Below, piece after piece: positions 21,857 to 30,066 of a DNA stretch of 64,000 nucleotides (positions within the stretch are counted from its first letter, which is position 1; each line of letters begins with the position of its first letter). Origin of the DNA: Halieaceae bacterium. Its GTDB lineage: Bacteria > Pseudomonadota > Gammaproteobacteria > Pseudomonadales > Halieaceae. The notes below the pieces were generated by a model that searched no databases, was not told the DNA's origin, and saw nothing but the letters and a program-made list of their open reading frames with translations. The position numbers and the translations under genes are program-made. The stretch lies in assembly GCA_003523185.1 (NCBI GenBank), contig DPGN01000057.1, forward strand, positions 1 to 64,000, in the 5' to 3' direction.

Positions 21857-24800
21857 ATGGCTGGCTATCACGACCGACCGCGCTGGAACGATATTTTCGT
21901 CAAACGACCCGTCATTGCGGTTGTTGTATCGCTGTTGCTCCTGCTCGCTGGGATTCGTGCCGCCATTGACATGCCGGTAGTTCAGTTTCCCGTTATCAAA
22001 AGCTCGTCTATTCAAATCATGACGCCCTACCCCGGCGCGACCGCAGAATCGGTACAAGGCTTTGTCACTGAGCCCATTGAGCGCGTTGCCAACGCCATCC
22101 CGGGTGTCGACTATGTCGAGTCAACCACAACATCCGGTGAAAGCATTGTCACAGCTTGGATGCAACTTAATGAGGACAGCACCGATGCACTGGCAGAGCT
22201 CTCCTCGGGGTTAAGTCAGATCCGTCTCGAGCTGCCTGATGGCGCTGAGGATCCGTTTATTCAGGTCAGTCGTGCCGATAGTCCGTATGCCAGCTTCTAC
22301 CTTGCGGTCCGCGTTCCTGAAGACCGGCCATTGGGCGAAGTGACGGACATCGTTCAGCGCAATATCGTGCCCCAGCTGACCTCGGTACCGAACGTACAGC
22401 GAGTGGAAAACAGCGGTGTAAAACCCGCCATGCGTATCTGGATGAACGCATGGAAAATGGCGGCACTCAACGTCACTGCGCACGACATTAAAAACACACT
22501 CCAAAGTAACAACGTGATTGGTGCATTGGGTGCCAGCGAGAGTGCCACCCAACGAATCACTCTAAAAACGGACTCCACTGCTCGGACGGCCGATGACTTC
22601 CGGTCGATGATCATCCGCGCTCAGGACGGTGCTGAGATCCGACTGGGTGACGTCGCGCGCATCGAATTAGGCATGGAAGAGGCGCAAATGCGCAGTCGCT
22701 ACGATCAAGATTTGGTGGTCTTCCTCGCGATTTACGCCGCGCCCGGAGCCAGTGAAATTGCTGTTGCCGATGCTCTCTACGAACGAATTGACGATATCAA
22801 CCAGGTTCTTCCTGGGGATCTCGAGCTATTCATGGCTTTCGACATCTCGAACTACATGCGTGACTCGCTTCGCGAAATTGTGATGACGCTCGGGGAAACC
22901 ATTTTACTCGTGGGTTTTGTTGTCGTGGCGCTAATGGGCTCCTTCCGAACAGCGCTCGTCCCGCTGATGACAATCCCCATCTCCCTTCTCGGCGCCGTAG
23001 CGGCCATGTCGATTATCGGGTTTTCATTCAACCTGTTGACTGTCCTCGCGATCGTTCTGTCAGTCGGTCTGGTTGTAGATGACGCCATTGTGGTAGTGGA
23101 GAACGTCGCGCGAAACCTCAGGTCGGGCATGAGTCGATATGAGGCGGCTATTACCAGTTCTCGCCGGTTGCTTGGCCCAATTGTGGCCATGACCGCGACT
23201 CTGGCCGTCGTCTACGCGCCTATCGGCTTTTTATCGGGGCTCTCCGGTGTTCTCTTTAGAGAATTTGCCTTCGCTTTGGCCGTTGCCGTTTTGATTTCGG
23301 GCTTTGTAGCGATGACGCTGTCACCCATTTTGAGCGCTTGGGTCTGTCCCGATAAAGGGCACGAGTCAGCCACCACCAAATGGGTCAATCAGCGTTTTGA
23401 TGCCACCTCTGAGACCTATGCGCGAGTCGTCGATTTCTCCCTTAAATGGCGCTACCAGCTCATTGGCGCCGGCATTTTCTTCTCGCTGCTATCAGCACCG
23501 CTGTATCTATTTTCTCTGAAGGAACTGTCGCCGGTTGAAGATCAAAGCAGTCTCGGTCTGGTATTCGAATCCGCGCCAGAGGCGTCGCTAGAAGAGACCT
23601 ATGAGGGCTTCTATCAGGTCGTACAAACGCTTGAAGACAAGCCCGAGCCGTCCTACATGTGGCAGGTTGTTACTCCTACCGGCGGTTTTGGTGGGCAAGA
23701 GTTCGTGCCGCCAGATGAGCGTGATCGACCCATTAAAGACATGGTGTTTGAGATATACCAGAGCATAAAGGGATCACCCATTGTCTCTGCCGTGCCCTTT
23801 GAAGAGGCCTCACTTCCATCAGCAGGTCGCTTTGACGTAGAGGTCGTTATTACCTCATCGGACAGCAGTGAAAACATGCTCAAGGTTGCCCGGAGCATTG
23901 TCGATGAGGCACAGACATCAGGTAACTTTTTGTTCGTCGAGACAGATATCAAGATCGATCGCGTCGAGGCGCAGTTCGATATCGATAAGGAGCGACTTGC
24001 AGATTTAGGGATGAGTCTCGGCGATTTATCGACGCAGATGGGCATCATGGTCTCACCGGCCTACGTAACGCGCTTTGATGAACGTGGCCGTGCTTACCGT
24101 GTTATCCCGATGCTCGAGAGTGAACAGCGTGATTCACCGGCAGCTCTGCTCGACATACCCATCAGAATCCCCAATGGAGAACTCGTGCCATTTGGATCGC
24201 TGGTGACCTTGACGCGATCAACAGAGCCCCGTGCATTGACGCGCTTTCAACAGAAAGACGGTTTCAAGATTTACGGCGCTATTTTGCCGGGCACAACCAA
24301 AGACCAGGGGCTCAGCTTAATTGAGGACATTGCCGAGCGAACCTTGCCTGAAGGCTACGTACTGGACTACCTCGGTGAGTCTCGTGAACTTCGAAGCGAG
24401 GGCAACACAATGACGGGTGTTCTCGGCATAGCGACAGTGCTCGTGTTCTTCGTATTAGCGGTTCAGTTCAACAGTTTCCGGGATCCGCTGATTATCCTGC
24501 TCGGCTCCATACCGCTCGCGCTGTTCGCCGCATTAACGATCACCTTCTTGAACTTCAGCACCATTAATATCTTTTCTCAGGTTGGGCTGGTCACACTGGT
24601 TGGTCTGGTGACGAAAAATGCGATTCTCATCGTGGACTTTGCCAACCGGGAGCGCATGGCCGGCGTCGAGAAGTTTGATGCGATACGTAACGGCGCCATT
24701 GCGCGCTTACGTCCGGTCTTGATGACCACTGGCGCGACCGTGCTGGGTCATTTCCCGCTGGTTCTGGTGACAGGCGCAGGTGCAGAGGCGAGAAACAGCA

Positions 24801-24961
24801 TTGGTGCCGTCCTGGTCTTCGGTATGCTCATAGGCACCTTGTTTACGCTGGTCATTTTGCCCGCGGTTTATGCCGTCATTGCCTCGAACCGAGACATGAC
24901 CAAAGACGTTTCTGTCAGTGAGCCCGACCCTCAAACAGATAATCAGCCGGCAATAGCTTAG
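21857..24961 (+). CDS. RND-family efflux permease
   Basis: The 1034-residue protein has the twelve-helix duplicated layout of AcrB-like RND pumps, with two large periplasmic domains. The proton-relay aspartates are in TM4 (VGLVVDDAIVVVENV), and the TM10-12 repeat reads GLVTKNAILIVDFANR with the relay lysine. FFVLAVQFNSFRDPLIILL is typical of multidrug permeases. It forms an operon with the adaptor at 20769. It may export drugs, bile-like compounds or metabolites. Confidence 0.92.
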   Translation: MAGYHDRPRWNDIFVKRPVIAVVVSLLLLLAGIRAAIDMPVVQFPVIKSSSIQIMTPYPGATAESVQGFVTEPIERVANAIPGVDYVESTTTSGESIVTAWMQLNEDSTDALAELSSGLSQIRLELPDGAEDPFIQVSRADSPYASFYLAVRVPEDRPLGEVTDIVQRNIVPQLTSVPNVQRVENSGVKPAMRIWMNAWKMAALNVTAHDIKNTLQSNNVIGALGASESATQRITLKTDSTARTADDFRSMIIRAQDGAEIRLGDVARIELGMEEAQMRSRYDQDLVVFLAIYAAPGASEIAVADALYERIDDINQVLPGDLELFMAFDISNYMRDSLREIVMTLGETILLVGFVVVALMGSFRTALVPLMTIPISLLGAVAAMSIIGFSFNLLTVLAIVLSVGLVVDDAIVVVENVARNLRSGMSRYEAAITSSRRLLGPIVAMTATLAVVYAPIGFLSGLSGVLFREFAFALAVAVLISGFVAMTLSPILSAWVCPDKGHESATTKWVNQRFDATSETYARVVDFSLKWRYQLIGAGIFFSLLSAPLYLFSLKELSPVEDQSSLGLVFESAPEASLEETYEGFYQVVQTLEDKPEPSYMWQVVTPTGGFGGQEFVPPDERDRPIKDMVFEIYQSIKGSPIVSAVPFEEASLPSAGRFDVEVVITSSDSSENMLKVARSIVDEAQTSGNFLFVETDIKIDRVEAQFDIDKERLADLGMSLGDLSTQMGIMVSPAYVTRFDERGRAYRVIPMLESEQRDSPAALLDIPIRIPNGELVPFGSLVTLTRSTEPRALTRFQQKDGFKIYGAILPGTTKDQGLSLIEDIAERTLPEGYVLDYLGESRELRSEGNTMTGVLGIATVLVFFVLAVQFNSFRDPLIILLGSIPLALFAALTITFLNFSTINIFSQVGLVTLVGLVTKNAILIVDFANRERMAGVEKFDAIRNGAIARLRPVLMTTGATVLGHFPLVLVTGAGAEARNSIGAVLVFGMLIGTLFTLVILPAVYAVIASNRDMTKDVSVSEPDPQTDNQPAIA

Positions 24962-24966
24962 TTTAC

Positions 24967-24997
24967 TTGACGGCTTAAGGTCTCGACGGTTTAATAC
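24967..24997 (+). promoter_or_regulatory. Probable sigma-70 promoter of tRNA-Phe
   Basis: TTGACG and TAATAC hexamers are separated by 19 bp (18 to TTAATA), followed by a GC-rich discriminator GCGGCC typical of stable-RNA promoters. The predicted start is about 25 nt before the mature tRNA. Confidence 0.55.
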
Positions 24998-25028
24998 GCG
25001 GCCTTTCCGGAGTACTTACTTCAGATTT

Positions 25029-25104
25029 GCCCAGGTAGCTCAGTTGGTAGAGCAGGGGATTGAAAATCCCCGTGTCGGCGGTTCGATTCCGTCCCTGGGC
25101 ACCA
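25029..25104 (+). tRNA. tRNA-Phe (GAA), integration target of the adjacent island
   Basis: The 76-nt cloverleaf runs from GCCCAGG to GGGCACCA, with acceptor stem GCCCAGG/CCTGGGC, D-loop AGTTGGTAGA, anticodon loop TTGAAAA (GAA, phenylalanine), T-arm GGTTCGATTCC and an encoded CCA end. Its 3' part is duplicated at 33509, marking the far end of an integrated element; the intact tRNA is restored by the left junction. Confidence 0.97.
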
Positions 25105-25105
25105 T
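25075..25105 (+). repeat. attL: 31-bp core at the tRNA-Phe 3' end
   Basis: Thirty-one bases covering the T-arm, acceptor strand and CCA of tRNA-Phe plus one flanking T are repeated identically at 33509-33539. This is the signature of site-specific integration by a tyrosine recombinase into a tRNA gene. Confidence 0.93.
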
Positions 25106-25140
25106 CATCATAGCTGTAGCCCGCATAAACACTAGTCCTT

Positions 25141-25149
25141 TGATATAAT
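25141..25149 (+). promoter_or_regulatory. Extended -10 promoter of the integrase gene
   Basis: TGATATAAT is a perfect extended -10 element (TGN-TATAAT). No good -35 hexamer is seen 17 bp upstream, as is common for extended -10 promoters. The predicted start near 25156 places the TGTCAGGA repeat pair in the first bases of the transcript. Confidence 0.5.
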
Positions 25150-25161
25150 TTGCTTGGTTTC

Positions 25162-25181
25162 TGTCAGGAATCTTGTCAGGA
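25162..25181 (+). repeat. Paired TGTCAGGA repeat inside attL (candidate integrase arm site or operator)
   Basis: TGTCAGGAATCTTGTCAGGA contains two TGTCAGGA octamers with a 12-bp period. The same 20 bases occur at 33434-33453 inside the right end. The last octamer overlaps the AGGAG ribosome-binding site of the integrase. Confidence 0.75.
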
Positions 25182-25190
25182 GTTATGCAA

Positions 25191-26678
25191 ATGTCTCGTA
25201 AAATGCGTTACTTGAGCGAACGAAAGAATGGCGATTATCGCTACGTTCGTGACTACCCCACCAAGCTTCTCAGAGCCATTCCAAGCCACCCTAAGCAATT
25301 CTCAAAGGAGCTGGGGTTAGACAAGTCTTGTTCTGACAGTGAGCTTCTGAAGGCTATGGAAGAAGCCACCCGCCTCTACGACCTGAGAGTCAAGACAGCG
25401 AGCAATAGCGACCCCAATGCATTCTCTGAATCTGAACTAAAGATGGCCGTTGAAGAAGTGCTGCGCCAACGCAACTTAAAGGTCGGTGAGTACGCACATG
25501 TTCCTGAGAAGCAGTACACCGAAGAGGAATGGAAAAGAGCAATGGAACATGGCGCCAATATTGTTCCTGATAGATACGACTTAGCTGAACAAGCGATACC
25601 GGAAGTTGAAGATGTTGGATATGCGGAGCAGCGCGGCGAGAAGCTTACGTTTCAGCAACAGGTTTACGTAGATGCATGGAAAGCTGTTCAGACGGCTCCG
25701 AAGTTTCAAAAGAAACAAACCATGAGAGAAGCTTGGGCGAGATACGTAGCTGATAACAAGCTGGATACAACAAAGGGAGACGGGAAGGATAAGCAGCAGA
25801 GGTTTGAGCGAGTGCTGAAATACACGGGTGACTTTACGATCAGCCAAGAGACCCGTGAGGACGTTCAAGATCGTATTCAGAGCTTCATATACGGCAAGCG
25901 ACAAGATAATCCCTCCATCACCGCTCAAGCCATTAAACGTGAGCTACGCGAGTTTATAGCTGCCATACGATACGTTCCTCGCGTTGACTGGGGCGATCGG
26001 CTCAAGCTCTCAGGCAATGCGTTCCAGATACCAAAAGACGAAAAGCCCGTGAAAGGACGTACGCTTAGCGATGACGAATTACGTCTATTCTTCAGCACTT
26101 GTATCAATAAAGCAGATCCCAAATGGACAGCGCTGCTGCTCATGGCTCATGCAGGATTAGGGACCAAAGAGATAATGCGGTTACGCGAAGATAAAGACCT
26201 ATTCCTAGATGCCAAATACCCTCATGTGATTTTCCGCGGCGGAGATGAGGAAAGATCAAAGGCAGACTCACGTTTGAGAGTGGTGCCGATAGTAATTGGC
26301 CTAGAAGTGATCAAAGAACACCTCCCTCAAACCATTAAGTGGATGAATAGCGTTGATAAAAAGACGCCAAACGCCACGCTCAATAAGCGACTCAGGGCGT
26401 TATTAGGCAAAGAGGCGACAACCAAGAGTCACATGTTCAGACATACGTGGTTGCGCTTGAGCAGAAGGGCGAGAATTTCTGAAGATAACAAGCACGCAAT
26501 CGCTGGTTGGGAAAAAGGAGACACTAACAATACGGTGATGGAGCGTGTCTACGACATACACGGCTACCGTGATGACCCTGAGTTGCTAGCCCAGCTATAC
26601 GAAGACCAGAAAGAAATTTTCAGTAGATTTATTGTCGATGCGTCATCACTAAGTAACGTGATCGAACTAAAGCGTTAA
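25191..26678 (+). CDS. int: Tyrosine-type site-specific integrase
   Basis: From the ATG at 25191, eight bases after AGGAG, the protein is 495 residues. The N-terminal 290 residues hold DNA-binding and SAM-like core-binding segments, and the catalytic domain begins near KPVKGRTLSDDELRLF. Visible catalytic positions are the beta-hairpin lysine in RSKADSRLRVVPI, HMFRH (HxxR) near residue 414, tryptophan in AGW where H or W is usual, and the tyrosine nucleophile in MERVYD near 454. The first catalytic arginine, expected in the GLRxxE motif, is glycine (GLGTKE, codon 26160-26162). The gene abuts the tRNA-Phe target, supporting its role in the island's integration. Whether it is still active is uncertain. 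Confidence 0.9.
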   Translation: MSRKMRYLSERKNGDYRYVRDYPTKLLRAIPSHPKQFSKELGLDKSCSDSELLKAMEEATRLYDLRVKTASNSDPNAFSESELKMAVEEVLRQRNLKVGEYAHVPEKQYTEEEWKRAMEHGANIVPDRYDLAEQAIPEVEDVGYAEQRGEKLTFQQQVYVDAWKAVQTAPKFQKKQTMREAWARYVADNKLDTTKGDGKDKQQRFERVLKYTGDFTISQETREDVQDRIQSFIYGKRQDNPSITAQAIKRELREFIAAIRYVPRVDWGDRLKLSGNAFQIPKDEKPVKGRTLSDDELRLFFSTCINKADPKWTALLLMAHAGLGTKEIMRLREDKDLFLDAKYPHVIFRGGDEERSKADSRLRVVPIVIGLEVIKEHLPQTIKWMNSVDKKTPNATLNKRLRALLGKEATTKSHMFRHTWLRLSRRARISEDNKHAIAGWEKGDTNNTVMERVYDIHGYRDDPELLAQLYEDQKEIFSRFIVDASSLSNVIELKR

Positions 26679-26720
26679 TTATGCCGTCGGAAGGTGCCGA
26701 ACCTGCCATTAGGTTCTAAG

Positions 26721-27206
26721 ATGAAAACCATGAAAGAACGAATAAGCAATGTGATTGCGTGGGTTGGTTTCAGTTGTTTTGTGGCTTTGGCACTTAGCCT
26801 CATCATTGTGGTTGTTGATTCTGCTAGAGAAAAGCCAGCACAAATGGGCGAAGAGCTTCTCTGTGCGGACATTAAACGCTGGAATAACCCGATTATCACC
26901 GGCATATATGACGATATTGTCGACTTAGATAAGTGTGCTAGCTACGGTCAATATGTGGCTGAGTGGAAATATAGGGGTGAGTCTTATGGTGTCACGGGCT
27001 TTTCCGCCTCGTCGGTAAACAGTATTGGCGCGGTCGACTGGCGCATTCCTAACTATACACACGGCGTTGGTGAAGATATTGCTGATAGCATTGTTCCTTG
27101 GGCGCTACCTCTTTGGCTAATTTCCATAGTGCTGAATTACATTCTCTTTGGGTCGGCACGTTTGCTGCCATGGAGGAAGGCAGTGATCAATGAAGAAGCA
27201 AGCTAA
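26721..27206 (+). CDS. Island protein with two membrane segments, unknown function
   Basis: From the ATG at 26721 (an in-frame GTG at 26694 is an alternative) the protein has about 161 residues. One membrane helix lies near the N-terminus (VIAWVGFSCFVALALSLIIV) and one near the C-terminus (VPWALPLWLISIVLNYILFG). The loop between them, about 90 residues, contains two cysteines (ELLCADIKRW and DKCASYG) and is probably periplasmic, where a disulfide could form. No family recognised. It overlaps the next gene by 17 bases, implying coupling. Confidence 0.65.
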   Translation: MKTMKERISNVIAWVGFSCFVALALSLIIVVVDSAREKPAQMGEELLCADIKRWNNPIITGIYDDIVDLDKCASYGQYVAEWKYRGESYGVTGFSASSVNSIGAVDWRIPNYTHGVGEDIADSIVPWALPLWLISIVLNYILFGSARLLPWRKAVINEEAS

Positions 27207-27642
27207 ACACCTACTGGCAATCTCACTGCTGATGCTGACAACATCCAGCGCAGTATTTGCTGATGATCCAAAAGACGCACGTCTGCGTCACGGCTATTGC
27301 GACATGGTTTTTTATTGCCAGACAACAACAAGAATGGACGTATTCCCAGACGGTACGACCCAAAACCTAAGTAACGAGGCATTCAGGTTCGCGGTTAAAG
27401 GTTCTCAGTTATTAGTTCCGGAAGGAAAGTCGGTTCTAGGCGATGGCACCGCCAACTGGGATTTGACTAGTGGGTACTGCTCGCAGGAGAACCCGCAAGA
27501 GCTTCAATTTGATAGCTTTGAGGCATCCTTGTTTGGAGGGAGTCGCTATCTCAAGTTTAACGACAGCGTGATTCAGTTTGTTGATACAACTTACAAAGCA
27601 ACAACACGCATATGGTTTGCCACTTGCGACAAATTTGATTGA
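27190..27642 (+). CDS. Small secreted island protein, unknown function
   Basis: The 150-residue protein has a clear signal peptide (KKQAKHLLAISLLMLTTSSAVFA) and a mature part of about 125 residues with four cysteines (HGYCDMVFYCQ, SGYCSQE, FATCDKFD), likely forming disulfides in the periplasm. No family recognised. It sits between a two-helix membrane protein and a Rap1a/Tai-like protein, and the three genes are tightly packed, suggesting one transcript and possibly a shared envelope role. Confidence 0.7.
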   Translation: MKKQAKHLLAISLLMLTTSSAVFADDPKDARLRHGYCDMVFYCQTTTRMDVFPDGTTQNLSNEAFRFAVKGSQLLVPEGKSVLGDGTANWDLTSGYCSQENPQELQFDSFEASLFGGSRYLKFNDSVIQFVDTTYKATTRIWFATCDKFD

Positions 27643-27651
27643 CTAAATCTT

Positions 27652-28020
27652 ATGAAAGCCTCTGCACACTTAATTGCGACATTACTGATATTGATGGCTG
27701 ACAAGTCCGTCGCAAGTCCGCACGACACTTACAACAAACCCATGAGCATCTCTCAATGGGGCGACCACTGCCGATATACTCTTGAGAAAACGAATGAGAT
27801 GGACTTTGGTAGAGGCGTATCTCATGGCATTTGCATTGGCGTTATTCGAGCCTATTCAAATGAACTGCGGGACTGGTGTTTACCTCACGATGTTAGTTGG
27901 GGCGAATACGAGGAGCATCATATGAATGCAGCCGCAGGTGCAAAGTTTCCCCCTCTTTCAACACGAAAAATTAGTGACTTTATTGATAGCGTTAACGAAT
28001 TGCGTTGGCCTTGCACATAA
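27652..28020 (+). CDS. Exported protein resembling the Rap1a/Tai immunity fold
   Basis: The 122-residue protein has a signal peptide ending near SVAS and four cysteines in the mature part. The pattern GVSHGICIGVIRAYSNELRD, then WCLPHDVSWGEY, and a terminal WPC resembles the Rap1a/Tai domain, found in periplasmic immunity proteins against Tae4-type amidase effectors and in many uncharacterised exported proteins. No matching amidase gene is next to it. The family assignment is by eye and is tentative; the secreted nature is more secure. Confidence 0.55.
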   Translation: MKASAHLIATLLILMADKSVASPHDTYNKPMSISQWGDHCRYTLEKTNEMDFGRGVSHGICIGVIRAYSNELRDWCLPHDVSWGEYEEHHMNAAAGAKFPPLSTRKISDFIDSVNELRWPCT

Positions 28021-28494
28021 GCTTTTGGCAAGGGAGTCTTCGAGGGGCGATAACACAAAAAAATATAATAATAAAGGCAATATGTCACAATAAAGGCATA
28101 AATCCTTGACTTTTGAGCAAAAATATGCTATAATATAAATATAATTGTTTTTCTTAGTAGACTTTAGCGAGCAAGAGCTAACGACTCTAAGCCCTGCGTT
28201 CCTCCATAGATCTACAGTTATATTTATAGCGCCTCGTTGCTGTCATACGTTTAAAGACAACATCAATTAAACATCTCTTAACGATCTGTCTTTAACGACA
28301 CCACCTAAGTTCACTACTACTGCCACTTAAAAAGTAAAACTTTTGTTATTAAACATTAGTTGTCCTTTTGCAGTGCATTGCTGTTTCTTTACTGCTTCTT
28401 CAACTCTTTCATTTGTTTCTATTTAGTAACCAGCTGAAGGGTTCAGAGTGGTTGTAGTAGTGGTCCATTGTTTCAACATCACAAGGAACCCTAT
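28021..28494 (+). other. AT-rich non-coding stretch: strong promoter and long structured leader
   Basis: No ORF with a credible start occupies these 474 bases. They contain a near-consensus promoter at 28106-28134 and then about 350 nt of leader before the ATG at 28495. The leader includes an imperfect 11-bp inverted repeat (28248-28259 with 28287-28297) and the small palindrome AAAAGTAAAACTTTT at 28330-28344. It could be a regulatory leader or a separate small RNA. Confidence 0.55.
28106..28134 (+). promoter_or_regulatory. Near-consensus sigma-70 promoter in the island
   Basis: TTGACT and TATAAT are separated by exactly 17 bp and the -10 is preceded by TGC (extended -10). It is the closest sigma-70 match noticed in the window. 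The predicted start is near 28141. Confidence 0.75.
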
Positions 28495-28794
28495 ATGTCT
28501 GATTTTCAGTGCAGTGTTAGTAAAGAAATTTGGAAGCATCAACTGTTTCCCTCTCTGTTGTTGTTAGCAGAAGAGCTACCAACTTGGGATGCCAGAGTTA
28601 AGGCACTCAATGATGCTGGTGTGACTACCTTCTACGGTAAGAGGTGGTCCAAAAATAATCTTATGAAGCTCTACAGGTCCTACCGGAACAATAACGGTCA
28701 CTACTCTTGGGTTGAACACGGCCTACGAATCAAGGACCTGCAACAAGTCTTCAGCGATACATCTTCAATCAATCATCAGCCATTAGCTGCATAA
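28495..28794 (+). CDS. Small island protein, possible DNA-binding, unknown function
   Basis: From the ATG at 28495, placed seven bases after AAGGA, the protein has 99 residues. The segment ARVKALNDAGVTTFYGKRWSKN resembles the helix-turn-helix-like region of serine-recombinase 'recombinase' domains (aLNeaGi-T-G-xWs), but no catalytic domain is present. It is basic and lacks a signal peptide. The HNH gene follows after 13 bases, so the two are probably co-transcribed from the promoter at 28106. Confidence 0.65.
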   Translation: MSDFQCSVSKEIWKHQLFPSLLLLAEELPTWDARVKALNDAGVTTFYGKRWSKNNLMKLYRSYRNNNGHYSWVEHGLRIKDLQQVFSDTSSINHQPLAA

Positions 28795-28807
28795 CAAGGA
28801 GAACCCT

Positions 28808-29248
28808 ATGAAAGCTCAACTAAAGTCAGACTCAACTGATCTGCAAACGTTTGAAATTAACAAAACAACTTATTACGTGAGACCTTGCGAAGGCTGGGAT
28901 GGTTACTACGCCTCCACCTGCGGCAACATTATTAGCACTAGAGGATTGTTTCCCCTTGTTTTGAAGCAGCACGACGATAGGGGCTATGCCAAGGTGTGTC
29001 TTCATTATCGTGATGGCAAAACAGCTAACCTGAAAGTTCACCGAGCGGTTGCCCAAGCGTTTCTAGAGTCACCTTCTAGAGATAGGTCTGGTGGTATTAG
29101 GGATCAGGTAAATCACATTGATGGAGACAAGCTGAACAATAAAGTCGCTAACCTAGAGTGGTGTTCTGCTCCAGAGAATTTAAGTCACTACAGACTTCTT
29201 AAGCAGGTCAAAGAATACATCCAAGAAGAGGCTGCTAATGACTGCTAG
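28808..29248 (+). CDS. HNH endonuclease (NUMOD4-HNH type)
   Basis: The 146-residue protein has an N-terminal NUMOD4-like part (EGWDGYYASTCGNIISTRG) and a C-terminal HNH motif with VHRAVAQAFL, DQVNHIDGDKLNNKVANLEW and CSAPENLSHY. These features are those of phage-borne and homing-type HNH nucleases that nick or cut specific DNA. Here it is free-standing and not inserted in another gene. The start is preceded by AAGGAG. It overlaps the next small gene by 11 bases. Confidence 0.88.
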   Translation: MKAQLKSDSTDLQTFEINKTTYYVRPCEGWDGYYASTCGNIISTRGLFPLVLKQHDDRGYAKVCLHYRDGKTANLKVHRAVAQAFLESPSRDRSGGIRDQVNHIDGDKLNNKVANLEWCSAPENLSHYRLLKQVKEYIQEEAANDC

Positions 29249-29408
29249 TCACAATAGCGATGTGCTGAGACTTGCTGTTCCTAAGGAGCTAGCTTTGGAG
29301 TGCCAAGCAGTATTAGCTGAGCAAGGTGTGCCACTCAATGTGACTCAAAGTGTTAAGGCTATGCTGCTCTTTGCCATTCAAGTTAAACGTTATAATAATT
29401 ATATTTAA
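29238..29408 (+). CDS. 56-residue island protein, possibly ribbon-helix-helix-like
   Basis: A short ORF starts at the ATG at 29238 within the end of the HNH gene and ends at TAA 29406-29408. The peptide contains VLRLAVPKELALECQAVLAE and then VTQSVKAMLLFAIQ, a strand followed by two helices reminiscent of small ribbon-helix-helix DNA-binding proteins. Overlap with the upstream stop suggests translational coupling. The function is inferred only from the predicted shape. Confidence 0.5.
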   Translation: MTASHNSDVLRLAVPKELALECQAVLAEQGVPLNVTQSVKAMLLFAIQVKRYNNYI

Positions 29409-29508
29409 AGGTTAGTAAGTACTAACTTATGCTTGATGTGTGTGTCGCTTAAGTAGCTTCACAGCCACTTAATTTCGTTAGTTTTAACCCGCCTAAAAGT
29501 CTATGAAA

Positions 29509-29551
29509 CGCACTGTCAGCAATGGTCTTAGCTGTTCTGCAGTGCGATTTT
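29509..29551 (+). repeat. 43-bp repeat, copy 1, with 7-bp terminal inverted repeat
   Basis: This segment matches 30067-30109 at 36 of 43 positions. It carries CGCACTG and CAGTGCG arms that could form a hairpin with a 24-base loop, followed by ATTTT. It lies between the convergent genes ending at 29408 (plus) and 29553 (minus), so it may act as a terminator-like element. Confidence 0.6.
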
Positions 29552-29552
29552 C

Positions 29553-29822
29553 TTACTGGTCGTTCAGCTGGTCTTTTAATTTCTTTTTCTTAACCGCTAG
29601 CCATAGGGCCAACAACGACTCGTCATCATCTTTCTTTTGCTCGAATACGAGCAGATAAAGTAGCGTCACCCAAGGCGCGAATAATAGTAATGACACTAGG
29701 TCTTTCGCACTGCTTAGGTCGATGTTTGCCCCTTCGCGAATCACCAATGAAAGCAAAAAGAGCGACGCTCCGATATTCATGAGCATAGTGATCGCATATA
29801 CGAGAACTGTTCCCACTGTCAT
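29553..29822 (-). CDS. Small two-helix membrane protein of the island, unknown function
   Basis: From the ATG at 29820-29822, preceded by AGAAGGA, the protein has 89 residues. A reading ten residues longer is open but would place the start away from that ribosome-binding site. Two membrane helices (VGTVLVYAITMLMNIGASLF and LVSLLLFAPWVTLLYLLVF) are followed by a charged, lysine-rich tail. No family recognised. Confidence 0.55.
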   Translation of the reverse strand: MTVGTVLVYAITMLMNIGASLFLLSLVIREGANIDLSSAKDLVSLLLFAPWVTLLYLLVFEQKKDDDESLLALWLAVKKKKLKDQLNDQ

Positions 29823-29895
29823 ATTCCTTCTACACTTACATTGCTTGTACATTGCTTGGTTTTGTTTTTGCTGGCAATCCTCTCAAGGGAGCTGA

Positions 29896-30054
29896 ATGAA
29901 TTGGACTTGGGCGCAGACAGGGGCGCTGGTTAGCCTGTCTGAACTGAAACTTGAGTACAACAAGGCGCACCGCAATGCCTATGGTGAACGCATGACGGAA
30001 GCTCAGGAGCAGCAGCTGGAAAGGAGGCTTACTAAGTTATGTCAGATGGGTTGA
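29896..30054 (+). CDS. 52-residue island protein, unknown function
   Basis: A short ORF begins at the ATG at 29896, five bases after AAGGGAG, and ends at TGA 30052-30054. The peptide is mostly charged helix (ELKLEYNKAHRNAYGERMTE) with no signal peptide or membrane segment. The strong ribosome-binding site and a codon pattern without rare interruptions support translation. No family recognised. Confidence 0.5.
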   Translation: MNWTWAQTGALVSLSELKLEYNKAHRNAYGERMTEAQEQQLERRLTKLCQMG

Positions 30055-30066
30055 ACAAATATGGAG

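Noticed and set aside
28021..29408. CRISPR array or toxin-antitoxin locus in the AT-rich part of the island
   Set aside because: No regular repeat-spacer pattern is present, and the small genes match no recognised toxin or antitoxin.
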